Shown here: positions 9,244 through 17,033 of the stretch, piece by piece
How positions within the stretch are numbered: position 1 is the first letter of the stretch
Layout: every line of letters begins with the position of its first letter
Source: Akkermansiaceae bacterium
GTDB lineage: Bacteria > Verrucomicrobiota > Verrucomicrobiia > Verrucomicrobiales > Akkermansiaceae
Assembly (NCBI GenBank): GCA_903878115.1
Contig: CAIRGO010000229.1
Location: forward strand, 1-64,000
Reading direction: 5' to 3'
Length of the DNA stretch: 64,000 nt
Notes under the pieces: model-generated
The model's input: only the letters and a program-made list of their open reading frames with translations
Told to the model about the DNA's origin: nothing
The model's database searches: none
Program-made: the position numbers and the translations under genes

Positions 9244-9590
9244 AACGTTCTCTGGAAGTTGCTAAATAAAAGACAAAGATAGATGTCATGATCTCTTTGA
9301 TCATCAATTTCTTACAATTGCGATTGCAACTCAGATAACACTACCGAAAACTCTCCAAATACATTTTTTTAATGTGATTCATGATTCCAGATAATGTTTT
9401 CATCTGGTGTCATTCTTTCTGGCGCAACGACCTCCAAAGCCTCTTTTTCAGACTGTCCTCGGTGTCATTCTATTTGGCTCAATGCGATCGCACACAACGC
9501 CGTGGCGCGTCCCGTATCATTGGGAAATTCTCCGCAAAGAAAGTATACCACGCCCTGCGTTGCCGCAGACCGCTTGACAGGAGCATAGGC
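9244..9590. other. Gene-free junction stretch at island edge
   Basis: No intact gene. It holds the enzyme fragment at 9461-9586 and, just before it, an imperfect direct repeat (GGTGTCATTCT at 9406 and again at 9461, period 55). Short open frames over the fragment (for example from 9381) read it out of frame and are not credible genes. Confidence 0.6.
9461..9586 (+). pseudogene. Fragment of the chorismate-binding enzyme gene found intact at 17279
   Basis: Bases 9488-9586 match 17417-17515 with about a dozen mismatches and no gap. In the same frame they encode SH..PWRVPYHWEILRKESIPRPALPQTA followed by TGA, where the intact gene has a Trp codon. Upstream similarity fades by about 9461. Nothing of the remaining roughly 250 codons is present. 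The fragment ends within about 5 bases of the nitric oxide synthase stop codon, so it marks the left junction of the GC-rich island. Confidence 0.8.
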
Positions 9591-10643
9591 TCACCACGGC
9601 CTCTCCTGTTCGACATAAGCCGGCTCGTGACGGGCGTCGTCATAGTAGCGGTGGAAAACCGGGCAGGCGGAGCCGGACATCGGCGGCACCAACCACGACC
9701 AGTCGCCGGGAACCTTGCGGCCGCATTGTTCCTCTCTAGCCACATGCTGCATGAACTGAGCGGAGGCGGTGTGGTGATCGACGATGGCCACTCCCGCTTT
9801 TTGAAAGGAATGCAGCACGGCGCTGTTGATCTCCACCAGGGCGCGGTCCTTCCATAGGATGCTGCGCTTAGAACGATCAATCCCCATCCGCTCGGCGATG
9901 ATAGGCAGTAGATGGTAGCGACCCTCATCGCCGAAGTTGCGCGAGGCGATCTCAGTGCCCATGTAATGACCGCTGAAAGGCGCGGCGGTGAAACGGTGAC
10001 CGCCTCCCACCAGCGCCCGGTCAGAGACGGCGGGCACAGCATGCCATTTCAGTCCCAAGTCAGCAAACCAACTGAACTCGGGGTGCGATATCGGCACTTC
10101 CAGCACCGCGTGCCTAGGCAGTTCGAACCAGCGCGGCTTGTGGCCGGGGAAATCCACCACCAGAGGCAGCACGTCAAAGGCAGAGCGGTCGCGCGGTGGC
10201 TGCCAGCCCATCTCCATCACCCGTGCCGTGAACGCGACCTGATCCGGATCTCCGAGGACGCTGCCGTCCGCCGCGCGGTAACCAGCATAGCGGATGAGCT
10301 GAGTGTTCCAGAGGCGGATGCCTTTTTCTTCGGGATTTGCTGAGGCGAAAACCGTGACTACCGGCCGGATGCGACCGCCATTGGACGCGTATTCAAGGTG
10401 CGTCACGCAGGTCTCAAACACTTCGTCCGGGCTGTCGGCGGTGCGCGCATCGATTAGATGCAGGTTTTCCCAAAACAAGCGGCCGATGCAGCGCGCGTTG
10501 TTCCGCCAGGCCAGCCGGGCCATGCGTTCGAGTGCCTCCATCGTCAAAGCACCCTCCCCATCCCCAAGGCGTGGCGGTACAATGGCGGTGGACGCCGGAT
10601 CCGGAGGCATGAGAGGTGAATGAGGAGCCGGTGGCATTGTCAT
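9591..10643 (-). CDS. nos: Bacterial nitric oxide synthase, oxygenase domain only
   Basis: About 350 residues, the size of bacterial NOS proteins that lack a fused reductase. They oxidise L-arginine to citrulline and nitric oxide using electrons from separate flavoproteins. The heme thiolate motif WRNNARCIGR places the ligand at Cys52 (numbered from the ATG at 10643; a GTG at 10664 is also possible). The arginine-anchoring Glu is Glu231 in GHYMGTEI, and the pterin-side motif GDWSWLVPPMSGSACPVFH is intact. Two oddities: the usual GWYM tryptophan is His226, and the N-terminal helices before the heme motif are replaced by a Pro-rich stretch. GC-rich, on an island with a two-component system. No Shine-Dalgarno site seen. 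Confidence 0.92.
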   Translation of the reverse strand: MTMPPAPHSPLMPPDPASTAIVPPRLGDGEGALTMEALERMARLAWRNNARCIGRLFWENLHLIDARTADSPDEVFETCVTHLEYASNGGRIRPVVTVFASANPEEKGIRLWNTQLIRYAGYRAADGSVLGDPDQVAFTARVMEMGWQPPRDRSAFDVLPLVVDFPGHKPRWFELPRHAVLEVPISHPEFSWFADLGLKWHAVPAVSDRALVGGGHRFTAAPFSGHYMGTEIASRNFGDEGRYHLLPIIAERMGIDRSKRSILWKDRALVEINSAVLHSFQKAGVAIVDHHTASAQFMQHVAREEQCGRKVPGDWSWLVPPMSGSACPVFHRYYDDARHEPAYVEQERPW

Positions 10644-10664
10644 AAATGAAGGGCTGAACAGCAC

Positions 10665-11282
10665 GCTAAGGTATAGGTATTACGCGGCGCTGTCGATGCA
10701 CACGCGGAACTGATGCTGATGTCGTTGTAGGGTAAAGCCCGCTGTAGCAGGGTAACTTCCGTGCTGGTAGCGTAGGTCGCTGAAGTCACAGCCGCTTGAT
10801 AATGAAAATACTCAATCTCAGGATCGATCCTCGCGTTGTAGGCACAGAAGATTTCCCGAGTAACTTTTTCTAATGATGTTCTTACTTTCACCGTCTTCGT
10901 TTACGTTTCAGTTCATATATTAAAGTCCCGCGTCGAGAGCATGCAGCACTGCCGTCGCCTGTCTGTGCATCAAGAATGCTGCTGGTGATGGCTTATTTTT
11001 TGTCGCTTCTCCAATGACGCTTGTCTGTTCCTTGGCGCATGAGTTGAGTTCTCGGAGGGTTGTTATTCTTAGTTTCTGGGTGTTCATAAAAAAGTTGGTT
11101 TCATTGAGGGGACTGAATAAAATGAGGCAAGAATCCCTCGGCCAAGACGACGAGGGAGGCGCAGAAGGAGCGGATGAATTTCATAACTTAGTGAGCAGCG
11201 ATTGGAAGTAGGCGAAAGATGGCTGCAACTGGTCGGTCGCTTCACCTGCGTCGCAACAATCTGTGCATCGCGACTGCGGAAA
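10665..11282. other. Gene-poor stretch upstream of nos
   Basis: No gene I can support. A minus-strand open frame at 10640-10891 (83 codons) overlaps the nos 5' end and has no recognisable domain. A different frame of the same DNA gives an open run ending in a stop near 10683. The mixture looks like decayed coding sequence. The nos promoter should lie here, but I see no convincing -35/-10 pair. Confidence 0.4.
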
Positions 11283-11468
11283 TTAGGTTGATGGCCGCCG
11301 GCTCTGGCACCCTATTAGGTTCATTGTCGGAAGCTTTCGTCCCTTCGCTGTCAGTGAGGTGAGCTTGGAGAACTCGTCAAGTTCAGAGCCGGGTGTTTGA
11401 GCCGCTGCAGGCATGACGAAAAACAATGAGGCCAGAAGGGAGAAACACATCAGAACCCTTTTGGCCAT
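11283..11468 (-). pseudogene. Remnant of an exported protein (signal peptide plus short tail)
   Basis: From the ATG at 11468 the frame encodes a textbook signal peptide (AKRVLMCFSLLASLFFVMPAAAQ) followed by only about 37 residues (PGSELDEFSKLTSLTAKG...) and a stop. This looks like the 5' end of a secreted or outer-membrane protein gene whose body was lost. About 190 bases upstream on the same strand is a copy of the TAAGGG-N3-CCCTTA element found next to the regulator genes, so it may once have been a target of the local two-component system (inference). A functional 61-residue exported peptide cannot be excluded. Confidence 0.5.
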
Positions 11469-11656
11469 GACCGCCGACTTCTCCGCGCGGGCACCCATTT
11501 CCGGCATTTGTGTAGCCTGATTCAGACAACTGTGCACCTTGGTAAAACCAAGGTCCGGACGATCGCTGGAGGCGGAAATTAATAGAGCGTTGCACATACC
11601 TAGCAATCATGCACACATCGCGGAAATCCGCATCGGGGTTTCTCCCTGAAAATGAG

Positions 11657-11671
11657 TAAGGGCGACCCTCA
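11657..11671 (-). promoter_or_regulatory. Dyad element, divergent copy (TAAGGG CGA CCCTCA)
   Basis: One-mismatch version of the TAAGGG-N3-CCCTTA dyad, embedded in about 55 bp of sequence (11630-11683) shared with the copies at 11969 and 13738, including GCATCGGGGTTT and TGAAAATGAGTAAGGG. Oriented toward the exported-protein remnant at 11468. Candidate binding site of the island's response regulator. Confidence 0.4.
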
Positions 11672-11721
11672 CGGACGTGCGCCAAAATCCATGGACTAGC
11701 GTGGAACGATACTGTTTCGAA

Positions 11722-11805
11722 AGAGTTGAAGCCACCAAGCAGGTCAGATTCTGATCCCCCCCCCAGGGTCTCTGGAATTTTATCCTGCTTGGTGACTTCA
11801 ACTCT
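11722..11805. repeat. Long inverted repeat (22-bp arms, 40-bp centre)
   Basis: Arms 11722-11743 (AGAGTTGAAGCCACCAAGCAGG) and 11784-11805 are reverse complements with one mismatch. The centre contains nine consecutive C. The structure would form a very stable hairpin, as in a miniature transposable element, a REP-like repeat or a strong terminator. No transposase or target-site duplication is evident. Confidence 0.7.
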
Positions 11806-11968
11806 CCTAAATTTTTCTCGTCTGTCTTCCTCACAGCTGCGGGAAAAATACCGCCGCTTCATGAAACGCCACTGGAGAATGACATTCGTGAAACGTTGTT
11901 GTGAGGTGCGCAGTTTACTATGCACTAATTCTAAGTATCGCGCATCGGGGTTTCACCTTGAAAATGAG

Positions 11969-11983
11969 TAAGGGTTACCCTTA
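11969..11983 (-). promoter_or_regulatory. Dyad element TAAGGGTTACCCTTA, copy A
   Basis: Perfect 6-bp dyad with 3-bp centre, about 20 bases past the regulator stop. Reading the minus strand it is followed by TTTTCA and, 19 bases later, GATACT, which could be an activated promoter for a gene now lost downstream. Candidate regulator operator. Confidence 0.45.
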
Positions 11984-12001
11984 TGAGTGTGCGGCGTTTT
12001 C

Positions 12002-12688
12002 TCACCTCTTTTGTCCGGGCTCGGCAGGTCCCTCATTTTCCAGACGACCAGATTCCACCCAAAGTGTCGCAGCACGCAACAGCGCGGGCGCATGCGCGAG
12101 GAAGAGTTTGTCCTTCAAATGCTCACGATAAGTCTCGACGGTCTTGGGGCTGAGCTTGAGATACTTACCGATCTCTATCGTGCTCAGGCCACCACCTAGC
12201 AATTGGAATACTTGCAGTTCGCGGTCGGTCAGTTTTGCCAGATCAAGCGTTCGGGAAGCGGGGTCAGGAAAAATATTCTGTAGGAGCCTGACCGACATGC
12301 GGGGACTGAGGTGGATCCCCCCTCTCAGCACGGTCTCGATGGCAGTGAGCACGGCTTCGGTGGCCTCGGACTTCATCAGGTAGCCGCGGGCACCAGCCTT
12401 CAGGGAGCGGTGGGCATAGGTGTCTTCGTCAAACTGCGACAGGGCGATGATCCGGATTTGCGGATGCTCTCGTATCACCTCCGTAATCAGTTCGAGTCCC
12501 TCGCCATCGCCTAGGCGCAGGTCCATGAGAATCACATCGTGCGGCGTTTCCGCCATCACCTTCCGGGCTTCACGCACCGATCCAGCCTCGCCGCAACAGG
12601 TCACTCCTTCCTGTTGGTTGAGCCACTGGGCGAGGCCGCTGCGAAAGAAGGGGTGGTCTTCGACAATTAGAACGCGGATTTTTTTCAT
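12002..12688 (-). CDS. NarL/FixJ-type response regulator
   Basis: 228 residues: receiver domain (1-120) and LuxR-type helix-turn-helix (about 150-215). Receiver residues are intact: acidic pair Glu10/Asp11 (VLIVEDHP), phospho-acceptor Asp56 (VILMDLRLGDGEG), Ser84 and Lys106 (YLMKSE). The DNA-binding motif is LTDRELQVFQLLGGGLSTIEIGKYL then SPKTVETYREHLKDKL. A 31-codon remnant of the kinase 3' end sits directly upstream with the ATGA start/stop overlap preserved, showing that this gene was copied from behind a kinase. It is probably the functional partner of the kinase at 14094-16733, since the adjacent regulator copy is dead. Confidence 0.93.
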   Translation of the reverse strand: MKKIRVLIVEDHPFFRSGLAQWLNQQEGVTCCGEAGSVREARKVMAETPHDVILMDLRLGDGEGLELITEVIREHPQIRIIALSQFDEDTYAHRSLKAGARGYLMKSEATEAVLTAIETVLRGGIHLSPRMSVRLLQNIFPDPASRTLDLAKLTDRELQVFQLLGGGLSTIEIGKYLKLSPKTVETYREHLKDKLFLAHAPALLRAATLWVESGRLENEGPAEPGQKR

Positions 12689-12782
12689 GGGGCAGATTTT
12701 AGGTGTCCGGTAGTGGTGCCGGCGGTACGAAGAGGCAACTGGCAGATGACGGAGGTGCAGTCGGCGGAGTCGGATTGCATGG
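12685..12782 (-). pseudogene. 3' fragment of histidine kinase gene
   Basis: Encodes QSDSADCTSVICQLPLR... to LKSAP and stop, the last ~31 residues of the kinase at 14094-16733, with a few substitutions. Its TGA overlaps the ATG of the intact regulator, as in the original operon. Upstream similarity ends sharply at 12782. Confidence 0.88.
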
Positions 12783-12859
12783 AATTTGCTTTTAGGCTTG
12801 ATTGACTTGCATGCGAGAGTAAATGAGATAATCGAAGAGCGGGAAAAGGGGCTTGTGCC

Positions 12860-13627
12860 TCAAAGAAACTTTGGCAGAAAATAGGAGGTGATGGCGATAA
12901 CCGCACTCACGATCCCGATACTCAGAAGCCGTGGGATGAAATTATGATAATCCTGGCCCTTACATCCCTTCAAGACGAAAGAACTGATGAACAGTGAGAC
13001 CAACACGATGATCAAGGCGGACATATTGAACGGAAGATCCCCATGAAGCATTTTTTGTTTTCCGAACAGCATGGCCAACTGGAAACTGTAGTAGAGCTGC
13101 AGGGCGATCAGGAAGGTTAACCATGGTCCGAAGAATACCCATAGGTCCCTGAGCGTGTTGACAGACCAAGGGCTTTTGAAATTAATCTCCTCCTGCGTGA
13201 TTTGTGCCTTGGTCTTACCAGCGATGGCAATCGTTTCACGGCGGGTGCCGGCGCCCCCCTCAATCGAGGGGCTGAACGACGCCCTAGGCCGCATCATGGA
13301 TGCGGCCCGGAGCCTGACGTATTCCTGCCGGAACTCTGCGGAGTCGCGTTCTAGTGAAAGCAGCTTGTGGACCAGAAGTTCGTCCAGGGAGCCGCTTTCA
13401 AGCTCTTGGATGGCACGTCGGATCGCATGCGGAGGGGCCTCCAACGGAAGGACATGAACAGAGCTCTCATTTGCGGGAGAAGCGATCTTAATGGGTGTGT
13501 CTCGCGACAGCAGGAAATCATCGATAGATTGCAGGGGCTGATCGAATACGTCTTGTTCTACGTCTTGCCTAGGTTTTTCTGGAGAATAGGCTGCTTTTTT
13601 TTGGCTTATAGGATCTTCGCTCATCAA
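12860..13627 (-). CDS. Membrane protein with three C-terminal helices, function unknown
   Basis: 255 residues. The first ~155 are hydrophilic and probably cytoplasmic (Pro/Asp-rich start, then a helical region LESGSLDELLVHKLLSLERDSAEFRQEY). Three hydrophobic segments follow: WVFFGPWLTFLIALQLYYSFQ, NMSALIIVLVSLFISSFVL and LLSIGIVSAVIAITSYFL. No domain recognised. It sits between the two copies of the duplicated regulator segment, so it was inserted between them or was part of the rearrangement. Its composition is less GC-rich than the kinase. A preceding A+T-rich stretch (13628-13695) probably holds its promoter. Confidence 0.7.
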   Translation of the reverse strand: MMSEDPISQKKAAYSPEKPRQDVEQDVFDQPLQSIDDFLLSRDTPIKIASPANESSVHVLPLEAPPHAIRRAIQELESGSLDELLVHKLLSLERDSAEFRQEYVRLRAASMMRPRASFSPSIEGGAGTRRETIAIAGKTKAQITQEEINFKSPWSVNTLRDLWVFFGPWLTFLIALQLYYSFQLAMLFGKQKMLHGDLPFNMSALIIVLVSLFISSFVLKGCKGQDYHNFIPRLLSIGIVSAVIAITSYFLPKFL

Positions 13628-13737
13628 ACTTTAGGTGCATATCGTATGCAAAATTTTAGCAAATGTCAAAATTTAAAAAAAATTTCCCATATACCAATTC
13701 TAAGTATCGCGCATCGGGGTTTCACCTTGAAAACGAG

Positions 13738-13752
13738 TAAGGGTTACCCTTA
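13738..13752 (-). promoter_or_regulatory. Dyad element TAAGGGTTACCCTTA, copy B
   Basis: Identical to the element at 11969 with the same flanks, positioned about 20 bases past the stop of the dead regulator. In the present arrangement it lies just past the 5' end of the membrane-protein gene (start 13627) and points toward it. Confidence 0.45.
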
Positions 13753-13770
13753 TGAGTGTGCGGCGCATTC

Positions 13771-14097
13771 TCACCTCTTATGTCGGGGCTCGGCAGGTCC
13801 CTCAGTTTCCAGACAACCAGATTCCACCCATAGCGTTGCAGCACGCAACAGCGCGGGCGTATGCGCGAGGGCGAGTTTGTCCTTCAAATGCTCACGATAA
13901 GTCTCGACGGCCTTGTGGCCAAGACTGAGATGTTTACCGATCTCCATGCTGCTGAGAGCACGAATACCTTCCTAACTTCGCACAACCATCCTGCCTCGAC
14001 TGAACAGAACAGCCCTGCCTGTAGGTTGATCCCACTGGGCAAGGCTGCTGCGAAAGAAAGTGTGGTGTTCGTTGATTAGAACGCGGATTTTTTTCAT
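13771..14097 (-). pseudogene. Dead copy of the NarL-type response regulator
   Basis: Starts with the ATG overlapping the kinase TGA and reads KKIRVLINEHHTFFRSSLAQW, close to the intact copy but with Val-Glu-Asp changed to Asn-Glu-His and Pro to Thr. Small indels then shift the frame to a stop after about 42 codons. Similarity resumes at the helix-turn-helix region (VETYREHLKDKL...) through to the C-terminus. The phospho-acceptor Asp and most of the receiver are missing. Non-functional as a regulator. Confidence 0.92.
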
Positions 14098-16733
14098 GGG
14101 GCAGATTTTAGGTTTCCTTTAGCAGTGACGGCAGCACGAAGAGGCAACTGGCAGATGACGGAGGTGCAGTCGGCGGAGTCGGATTGCATGGTGAGGGTGC
14201 CGCCGATATTGACGGCCCGATGGCGCATGATACGCAGGCCCATGCCACCAGCGCGCTCTGGAGCCGGACTCCAGGGTTTGCCGTCGTTAGAGATTCTCAG
14301 GATCAAGCTATTCGGCTCGTAGCGGACCGAAATACTAACAAGCCGGGCATTGCCATGCTGGATGGCGTTGCGCGTGGCTTCTTGGGCGATGCGGTAAAGT
14401 TGCATGCTTTGCTCAGGAGTGAGCGGAGGAAGCGCTGGCGCCACCTCTACCCGGCACACAATGCGGAAGGCGCTTTCCATTTCCTTGCCAAGCTGAGATA
14501 ATCCAGCTGCGAGTCCGCCGGCTTCCAGATCCACCGGGGCGAGCAGGCGGGCGAAATTCCGGACTAGATCAATGCCGTCATTGACCAGCCCGACCAGTTG
14601 CTGAGCGGTGGCCGCCTCAGGTATGGCGCGGCGTTCCAAAGTCTCCGCCAGCGACTTGAAACGGAAAGCAATACCGGCCAAATACGCGCCCAGATGATCG
14701 TGCAATTCATGGGCGATGCGCTCCTGCTCGTGGGAACTGATGCGCGCCACCTCCTGCTCCAGTTGCATGCGTTCGGAAACGTCCCGCATGGCGGCAGCAA
14801 GCCACGTACCGTCTTCCGTTTGCACCGGGCTGAGGCTCATTTCCAGAGGAAATTCCGAGCCATCCTTGCGCCGGCCCGGAAGGCTGGGTTTCTCACCCGC
14901 CTCGGGAAAACGGCCGTTCTTCACGAAGCTTCCGACCTGAAGCGCGGACGGCAGCAGAACTTCCAGTGATTGTCCCCGCAGCTCCGCAGGGGTCCAGCCA
15001 AACATTCGCTCTGCCTGATGGTTGGCCATTTGAATGATTCCCTCTGGATCCGTCATCACCAACGCGTCCGGCGCAAACTCAAACAAGTCCTGAAACTGCC
15101 GCCTGGAATGCTCGAGCTCCGCGGTACGCTCTGCGACCCGCCGCTCCAAGGTGGCGGAGTGCTCTTGAAGCGCCTCTAGGCGCTCGCGCTCTAAGCGAAT
15201 ATTCTGCTCCAATGCAGCCGCCAACTCGCCTGCCCTGACCTCCAGAACCAAATTCAATGCTTCGATCCGGTGTTGGTCGGCTTCTTTCTGCTTCGCGAAC
15301 TGGAAGCCCCGAATGATGGTGGCGTAGGTGGAGAGGAGCGGCTCAATTTCCTCGACCAAGGTCAGATCGTAGCCGCCCGGTCGATTAGACACGCCAACCA
15401 TGGCGATCATTTCCCCGCCCTGTTTGATGGGCACACCGAGGAAAGAGTTCATCGGGGGATGGCCAGGGGGCAGTCCACCCCGTCGGGGGTCCATAGCGGG
15501 CGAATTGGAGATCACCGTCTCGCCTGTGACAAGGACAGCTCCGAATAGGGTCTTGAGGTTGCGGAACTCCAAGCCCGTCGCCTTGTGTTTCTCATAAAAA
15601 GCCGACATCTCCTCGTTCCAAGAGATGTTGGTGATCGCGTGGGTCTTGAGGTAGGGCTGACCCTGCTCATCGCGGAGCACCTCTGCCACAAAGCCGTATT
15701 CACTGCCCGTGAATTTCAGCAGGAGCTGGAGCAGATCTTCAAAAGTCTCCGCTGCGTCGATCTTGCCTCTGCTGATATAACTGGATTGCAACCTCCCCAC
15801 CTCGCGAAGCAAATCACTGGCATGAGCGAGTTTGGACTCGGACTCCTTCAGCACGGAAACATCGCGGATGAACGCACTGAACTGCGTCTGCCCCGCCACC
15901 ATGACCTTGGCTATCGTCAACTCAACCGGAAACTCCGCCCCGTCGTGACGCAGGGCGCTCAGCTCAATTCGGCGGTTCAGCACCCTCGCCTCGCCCGTCT
16001 GGATCAAGTGCCGATGGCCGCGTTCGTGCGCCTCGCGGTAAGACGGAGGAATGATCACTTCCGACATTTTCCGGCCAATGACTTCGCCAGCATTCCAACC
16101 GAAAATCACTTCCGCTTGAGGATTCCAACTGGTAATGAGCCCGTCCAGATCCATGGTGACCACGGCATCCAGTGCCGAGTCGATGATCTGCTCGGTGCGC
16201 TCGTTGCTCTCACGCAACGCAGTTCTGCTCTGCGCTAAGTTGGCACGATCAATGCGGTACTCCAACTTCCGCATGAGCTGGCGCGCCAGCCGTGAGAGAC
16301 CGTCGCGCTGCTCGCTGGTAAGTATGCGCGGCACGCGGTCGATGACACAGAGCGTTCCAATGCGATGGCCGTCGGGGGTAATGAGCGGAGCCCCTGCGTA
16401 GAAGCGGATGTGCGGTTCTCCAGTGACCAGCGGGTTGGCGCAAAAGCGTTCATCTAGGCGAGCATCGGGAATTTCCATCAACTCCTCTCCCTGGATGGCA
16501 TGCTGGCAGAACGAGAGGTTCCGGTGGGTCTCACAAACCTCGAGGCCCACCCGGCTCTTGAACCACAGCCGCGCTCCATCCACCAGCGAAATGAGAGCGA
16601 TGGGTGTCTGGCAAATCAGTGAGGCGAGTTGCGTGAAGTCGTCGAATTCCGGTTCCGGCGGCGTGTCGAGGATGTCGCAGCGCTTGAGCGCTACGAGGCG
16701 ATTCCGCTCGTTGATGGATTCGGGTTCTTTCAC
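14094..16733 (-). CDS. Cytoplasmic GAF/PAS sensor histidine kinase (NarX/UhpB class)
   Basis: 879 residues without transmembrane segments. Order: GAF (about 1-165, ILDTPPEPEFDDFTQLAS start), PAS (about 175-300, DAVVTMDLDGLITSWNP), second GAF (about 320-470), coiled coil (about 485-545), PAS (about 550-665, FAPDALVMTDPEGIIQMAN), HisKA_3 dimerisation domain with phospho-acceptor His678 (AHELHDHLGAYLAG), and HATPase (about 770-865, EATRNAIQHGNA, GGMGLRIMRHRA). This class pairs with NarL-type regulators. It starts with GTG at 16733, overlapping the stop of an upstream fragment, and ends with an ATGA overlap into the dead regulator. The ligand is unknown; GAF domains can bind heme or small molecules, so NO or redox sensing is possible but unproven. 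Confidence 0.93.
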   Translation of the reverse strand: MKEPESINERNRLVALKRCDILDTPPEPEFDDFTQLASLICQTPIALISLVDGARLWFKSRVGLEVCETHRNLSFCQHAIQGEELMEIPDARLDERFCANPLVTGEPHIRFYAGAPLITPDGHRIGTLCVIDRVPRILTSEQRDGLSRLARQLMRKLEYRIDRANLAQSRTALRESNERTEQIIDSALDAVVTMDLDGLITSWNPQAEVIFGWNAGEVIGRKMSEVIIPPSYREAHERGHRHLIQTGEARVLNRRIELSALRHDGAEFPVELTIAKVMVAGQTQFSAFIRDVSVLKESESKLAHASDLLREVGRLQSSYISRGKIDAAETFEDLLQLLLKFTGSEYGFVAEVLRDEQGQPYLKTHAITNISWNEEMSAFYEKHKATGLEFRNLKTLFGAVLVTGETVISNSPAMDPRRGGLPPGHPPMNSFLGVPIKQGGEMIAMVGVSNRPGGYDLTLVEEIEPLLSTYATIIRGFQFAKQKEADQHRIEALNLVLEVRAGELAAALEQNIRLERERLEALQEHSATLERRVAERTAELEHSRRQFQDLFEFAPDALVMTDPEGIIQMANHQAERMFGWTPAELRGQSLEVLLPSALQVGSFVKNGRFPEAGEKPSLPGRRKDGSEFPLEMSLSPVQTEDGTWLAAAMRDVSERMQLEQEVARISSHEQERIAHELHDHLGAYLAGIAFRFKSLAETLERRAIPEAATAQQLVGLVNDGIDLVRNFARLLAPVDLEAGGLAAGLSQLGKEMESAFRIVCRVEVAPALPPLTPEQSMQLYRIAQEATRNAIQHGNARLVSISVRYEPNSLILRISNDGKPWSPAPERAGGMGLRIMRHRAVNIGGTLTMQSDSADCTSVICQLPLRAAVTAKGNLKSAP

Positions 16734-16900
16734 AAGTCGCTAGAAGTATAGGCTATCATGTAGCCACCGATGGCGAAGTTCGCCTTGATCTCCAAATTCT
16801 GCGTCAGATTCGTGTCGGCACGTGGGTTGGCGGCGGCGAACCAGAGCTTCGCATTAAAGCCGATGATGGAGGAAGAAGATTTTTTCGAACGCGTTACCAT
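16730..16900 (-). pseudogene. C-terminal fragment, possibly of an outer-membrane protein
   Basis: A 56-codon frame from an ATG at 16900 to TGA at 16730. It encodes IIGFNAKLWFAAANPRADTN, LEIKANFAIGGYMIAYTSSDL and stop, with alternating strands typical of the end of a beta-barrel. Its stop overlaps the kinase GTG (GTGA), the coupling expected inside an operon. I read it as the 3' end of a gene whose body was lost upstream when the island formed. A short intact peptide is the alternative. Confidence 0.5.
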
Positions 16901-17033
16901 GTAAGGGTTGAGGTATAATTATCAAATCTGCTAGAGTGAGTCAATGATATTCGGCAGAATGCGAAACAGGGTAATGTTTGCGGATCTGCATTTTGCGGTT
17001 GAGAATCGTTGTCGATATGCTTACTTCTTCGCA

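Larger units (their letters stand above)
11927..12782 (-). repeat. Segmental duplication, copy A (intact regulator)
   Basis: Contains the dyad element, the complete response-regulator gene and 3' kinase sequence. Matches 13696-14191 at high identity at both ends; the other copy lacks roughly 375 bp of the regulator's interior. Confidence 0.85.
13696..14191 (-). repeat. Segmental duplication, copy B (deleted regulator)
   Basis: Second copy of 11927-12782, with the kinase 3' end still part of the complete kinase gene. Internal deletion of about 375 bp within the regulator. Confidence 0.85.

Noticed and set aside
10640-10891. 83-codon frame upstream of nos
   Set aside because: No recognisable domain, overlaps the nos start, and another frame is equally open; probably decayed sequence.
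11383-11925. 180-codon minus-strand frame across the inverted repeat
   Set aside because: It runs through the dyad element and the inverted repeat, has no domain, and overlaps the signal-peptide frame.
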